Positions 6,501 through 9,234 of a stretch of 9,234 nt of DNA are shown here, one piece after another. A model generated the notes under the pieces. The model was given only the letters and a program-made list of their open reading frames with translations. It was not told the origin of the DNA and made no database searches. The translations under genes were made by a program, and so were the position numbers. Numbering within the stretch: position 1 is the first letter of the stretch; each line of letters opens with the position of its first letter. The stretch spans positions 1 to 9,234 of the forward strand of contig CALABN010000093.1 of NCBI GenBank assembly GCA_937885735.1. Reading direction: 5' to 3'. This stretch comes from an uncultured Bacteroidota bacterium. GTDB lineage: Bacteria; Bacteroidota; Bacteroidia; Bacteroidales; SZUA-534.

Positions 6501-7925
6501 TCAGAAATTTAACAGTTGAACGGCCTCATTTATCAAATTGACGAAGAAATCGGGCGGGCAAAGACCAAGATATACGGTGAGCAACAATAAGACGTATTGT
6601 GAAACGGTCTCAACCGTGCTCACTTTCTCAATGTTCTGCTCGCAAAACCCTTCAAGTGGCGTAAACAGCATCTTGAAAATATTCTTGCCCAAAGCCCATA
6701 TTATGAACGTAAGCATAACAAGGACAGGAATGAGCACGAAAACATATTTTGCCTCAAACAACGACTTGAACACAAGGAACTCGCTGACAAACAGCCCCGA
6801 AGGTGGCATCGCGGTAACGCAGACAAATGCCAAAAGCAAAAATACGGCGCCTGCGGTGTTATACTTGAAATAGTTGCCAATCATATAGATATCCTTAGTC
6901 TTGAATATCTTGTAAAGATGCCCAATCTGGAAAAACAACGATGATTTTGCAAATGTGTGCAACACCAAATGAAGGATTGATGCATAGTAGCCGATTCCCC
7001 CTGTTGCAAGGCCAAGCGCCACAACGCCCATATGCTCGATGCTGGAATATGCAAGCATTCGCTTGACATTCTTGACTTTAAGAAGATAAACAGTAGCGAC
7101 AAATATTGAAAGCACGGCCGAAATGATGATAACGTGGCTCGCCCAAGCCTGCACGGTTGTACGAGTCAATATCTGGTAAATGCGGAACACGCCGACAAAA
7201 CCGACGTTCATCAGAACGCTTGAGAACAGCGCCGAAGCAGGTGTAGGAGCCTTGTCCTTCGCATCGATGCCCGCTGTGTACATTGGCACCAAGCCGAATT
7301 TGGCGGTGTACCCCGAAAAGATGAACACAAAGGCCAACTTCAGCCAAAAGGTGTCGAGTTTGGGCGCAATGGCGCACAACGAATCGTAAGTAAGGTCGGT
7401 GGCGGAAACGCTTCCCAAAGCAATACTCAGGAACAAGATGCCCACAAACACAAACACAAGGCTTATTGAGCATACGAAAATGTATTTCCAAGTTGCCTCT
7501 ATTGAACCTGCGCTCCTTCGGTGGTAAACCAAAGCAGATGCGCTCAAGGTTGTGACTTCGACAAAAATCCAAGTCATTGCAATGTGCGACGAGATGTAGG
7601 CAAGGCTTAACGCCATGATCAGAAGAACCATTGCCCCATAATATATGCCACGGGTGCGTGGCGTATCGGTATCGGCATATATATAATCATAACGGTGAAA
7701 CAGCGCTGGCACACTGACTATAGTGAGCACCAAGATCAACAAAATGCCGAGTGAATCGAACTTGAAGAAAGCGAAACTGCTGTCTTTCGACACGAAAGCA
7801 AAACAAGTGAACGCAATCTGCATCGCGACAAACAGACCTACAAGCAGATTGTTGGCCACCTTGCTCTTGTTCAAAAAGAGCAGAGATGCTGTCAATATAG
7901 AACCAATAAGATATGCAACTATCAT
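6501..7925 (-). CDS. hyfF: HyfF-like (NuoN/MrpD family) ion-translocating membrane subunit
   Basis: A 474-residue, highly hydrophobic antiporter-like subunit with roughly 13-14 membrane spans. It keeps the proton_antipo_M landmarks: the TM5 glutamate in WIFVEVTTLSAS (Glu123), the TM7 lysine in SGYTAKFGLVPMYT (Lys209), the conserved DAKDKAPTPASALFSSVLM loop (221-239), KNVKRMLAYSSIEHMG (285-300), LHLVLHTFAKSSLFF with His323 and Lys327, and MPPSGLFVSEF (373-383). These charged residues form the hydrophilic axis that carries H+ or Na+ across the membrane in complex I and group 4 hydrogenases, so translocation capacity looks intact. It is somewhat shorter than E. coli HyfF (526 residues). The gene starts 12 bp after the hyfE-like stop and ends 4 bp before the large-subunit start. 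The ion (H+ versus Na+) cannot be decided. Confidence 0.9.
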   Translation of the reverse strand: MIVAYLIGSILTASLLFLNKSKVANNLLVGLFVAMQIAFTCFAFVSKDSSFAFFKFDSLGILLILVLTIVSVPALFHRYDYIYADTDTPRTRGIYYGAMVLLIMALSLAYISSHIAMTWIFVEVTTLSASALVYHRRSAGSIEATWKYIFVCSISLVFVFVGILFLSIALGSVSATDLTYDSLCAIAPKLDTFWLKLAFVFIFSGYTAKFGLVPMYTAGIDAKDKAPTPASALFSSVLMNVGFVGVFRIYQILTRTTVQAWASHVIIISAVLSIFVATVYLLKVKNVKRMLAYSSIEHMGVVALGLATGGIGYYASILHLVLHTFAKSSLFFQIGHLYKIFKTKDIYMIGNYFKYNTAGAVFLLLAFVCVTAMPPSGLFVSEFLVFKSLFEAKYVFVLIPVLVMLTFIIWALGKNIFKMLFTPLEGFCEQNIEKVSTVETVSQYVLLLLTVYLGLCPPDFFVNLINEAVQLLNF

Positions 7926-7937
7926 ACTTACAATATT

Positions 7938-8567
7938 TTAATCTTTCAAACTACTTAATTCGTTAATGTCACCGTCATTTATAACGTTGCCCACCTTGTT
8001 GATGAAAATGCCCAACAGGAACACACTGACAAACACATCGAGCAGTACGCCAAGGTTTACCAACAAAGGCATCTCGTTGCCGACTGCCAACGAAAGGATG
8101 AAAACGCCGTTCTCGATAAGCACGTAGCATATAACGTGGGTTATTATCTTCTTGCGGGTGACAATCAGGAAAAGCCCGCAGAACAAGGCTGATAGAGCCG
8201 TGACAAAATATATCTTGTTCAAGTGGACGGCCTCTATCAGGTTTGACAGTACGAATGTCAGCACAATAATCATGGTTGTCACCAACAACGACACGAAGTA
8301 TGGCACAAACGGTTCAGCCTCACGCTTGATTTTGTTCTTCTTTATCACATAACGGATAAACAACGGCAGAACAATAGCCTTTACTATCAACGTTTCAAGA
8401 ATAATGAACGCAAGATTGACAATATTCATTTCGTGCAACTCGAACAGAGCCACAAGCATCAGAATGATGCCTTGAAACGACAATATCGAAAGGTACGTCA
8501 TCAGCCTGTTGGCAATGGAAAAATACAACAGGGTGATTGTAAAGATTATTAAAAGTATATTGGTCAT
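7938..8567 (-). CDS. hyfE: HyfE-like membrane subunit (contains NuoK-like module)
   Basis: A 209-residue membrane protein, close to the usual length of HyfE (about 216). There are roughly six to seven hydrophobic spans. The C-terminal half resembles NuoK: CYVLIENGVFILSLAVG (147-163) with intramembrane Glu152, then VNLGVLLDVFVSVFLLGIF. The N-terminal half has a second buried acidic residue in FIILETLIVKAIVLPLF (54-70; Glu59, Lys63), typical of HyfE. In complex I the NuoK glutamates belong to the proton path coupling the Q-module to the antiporter subunits, and both are retained here. The ATG at 8567 was chosen; an in-frame TTG two codons earlier is a less likely start. It is separated by 25 bp from the upstream membrane-anchor gene and by 12 bp from hyfF. 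Confidence 0.88.
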   Translation of the reverse strand: MTNILLIIFTITLLYFSIANRLMTYLSILSFQGIILMLVALFELHEMNIVNLAFIILETLIVKAIVLPLFIRYVIKKNKIKREAEPFVPYFVSLLVTTMIIVLTFVLSNLIEAVHLNKIYFVTALSALFCGLFLIVTRKKIITHVICYVLIENGVFILSLAVGNEMPLLVNLGVLLDVFVSVFLLGIFINKVGNVINDGDINELSSLKD

Positions 8568-8592
8568 TTTCAATAAATTACATTTAAATTAA

Positions 8593-9234
8593 TCAACTCA
8601 TCAGCACGCCGAAAAGCATCAGCAACGACAACGACGACAGCACCAAAATGAACTGCGCATTGTGACTCATACGGAAACGCGCCATAAACGACTCGATGAT
8701 GCCTGCGATTACTGCCACAGCGAACTGAATGCCAAAGAAAACAGGAATGGAAATGTACAGTGGCCAAACGCCAATAAACAGATTGGCGATAAGTGCGCCA
8801 TACATTGCAAATTTCAAGTTTGTGGCGTGAAGGATAAGCCCAAGGTCGAAACCGCTGTTGTCGAGAATCATAACCTCGTGAATCATTGTCAGTTCAAGGT
8901 GTGTCTTAGGGTCATCGACTGGCATACGGCTGTTTTCTATCATACAAATCATAATCAGCACGAAGCAGGCTATCGAGACAAGTGCATACGACAGATACGA
9001 GCCAATGTGCAGATTCATAAATATATCGTGAAACGAAGTGTTGCCTGTGAGCAACCCGAGCGACCCCATTAGAATGAAGAACGCCGGTTCGGCAAGCATC
9101 GAGAACAATGCCTCACGGCTTGCGCCCATTCCTTCGAAACTGCTACCCGTGTCGAGCGCCGATATGATGCAGAAGAACTTGCCCAATGCCAACACGTAGG
9201 CAAAGAACACAAAGTCGCACGGGAACGAAATCAA
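8593..9234 (-). CDS. hyfC: NuoH/HyfC-like membrane anchor subunit, N-terminus beyond window
   Basis: The last 213 residues of a NuoH/HyfC-type subunit, usually about 310-325 residues; the frame stays open to the window edge and the true start lies outside. The signatures are strong: ALDTGSSFEGMGASREA (26-42 of the visible part) and ENSRMPVDDPKTHLELT (100-116) followed by MIHEVM. These acidic/arginine loops line the quinone-chamber/E-channel region in complex I and face the hydrophilic arm in group 4 hydrogenases. About five to six membrane helices are visible. This subunit anchors the large and NuoB-like subunits to the membrane and links redox-arm movement to ion translocation. By analogy with Hyf operons, a large NuoL-like gene (hyfB) is expected further upstream, outside the window. 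Confidence 0.9.
   Translation of the reverse strand: MISFPCDFVFFAYVLALGKFFCIISALDTGSSFEGMGASREALFSMLAEPAFFILMGSLGLLTGNTSFHDIFMNLHIGSYLSYALVSIACFVLIMICMIENSRMPVDDPKTHLELTMIHEVMILDNSGFDLGLILHATNLKFAMYGALIANLFIGVWPLYISIPVFFGIQFAVAVIAGIIESFMARFRMSHNAQFILVLSSLSLLMLFGVLMS

Noticed and set aside
7078..7572. Minus-strand 164-codon frame inside hyfF
   Set aside because: Out-of-frame overlap with a recognised membrane protein; the translation is rich in Arg, His and Cys and has no membrane or domain pattern.

Overview
The window looks like chromosomal DNA of a Bacteroidota (Bacteroidales-type) bacterium. The evidence is a Bacteroidetes-style Kdo transferase, starts without a clear Shine-Dalgarno sequence, -7 elements of the form TAnnTTTG, moderately AT-rich DNA and a DUF4143 ATPase, a family common in that phylum. 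All eight genes lie on the minus strand, so transcription runs from high to low coordinates.

High-coordinate side (9234 to 4215): the distal part of a Hyf/Ehr-type operon, related to complex I and group 4 hydrogenases. In transcription order it holds a NuoH/HyfC-like membrane anchor (cut by the window edge), a HyfE-like small membrane subunit, a HyfF (NuoN/MrpD-like) ion-translocating subunit, a NuoC-NuoD (HyfG-like) large subunit, and a ferredoxin (NuoI/HyfH-like) fused to a NuoB/HyfI-like small subunit. The large subunit has lost the [NiFe] cysteines. The small-subunit domain has lost three of the four cysteines for the proximal [4Fe-4S] cluster, and the ferredoxin domain keeps ligands for only one cluster. 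The membrane subunits keep their conserved charged residues. It is therefore an ion-pump-like complex with a stripped redox core, not a hydrogenase.

Middle (4214 to 3705): a 510-bp gene-free stretch. It holds a candidate weak terminator for the operon, then about 18 direct tandem copies of a 22-bp unit with strict phase (about 3747-4140), then a candidate promoter for the next gene. The array cannot be coding and is not CRISPR. It is the most unusual structure in the window.

Low-coordinate side (3695 to 1): a DUF4143-type AAA ATPase with a PD-(D/E)XK-like C-terminus, an exported class C beta-lactamase-like serine hydrolase, and the first 314 residues of waaA (kdtA), the lipid A Kdo transferase, which runs off the window. 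These three are not obviously linked to the Hyf/Ehr operon. The ATPase and hydrolase are 52 bp apart and may be co-transcribed; waaA appears to have its own promoter.
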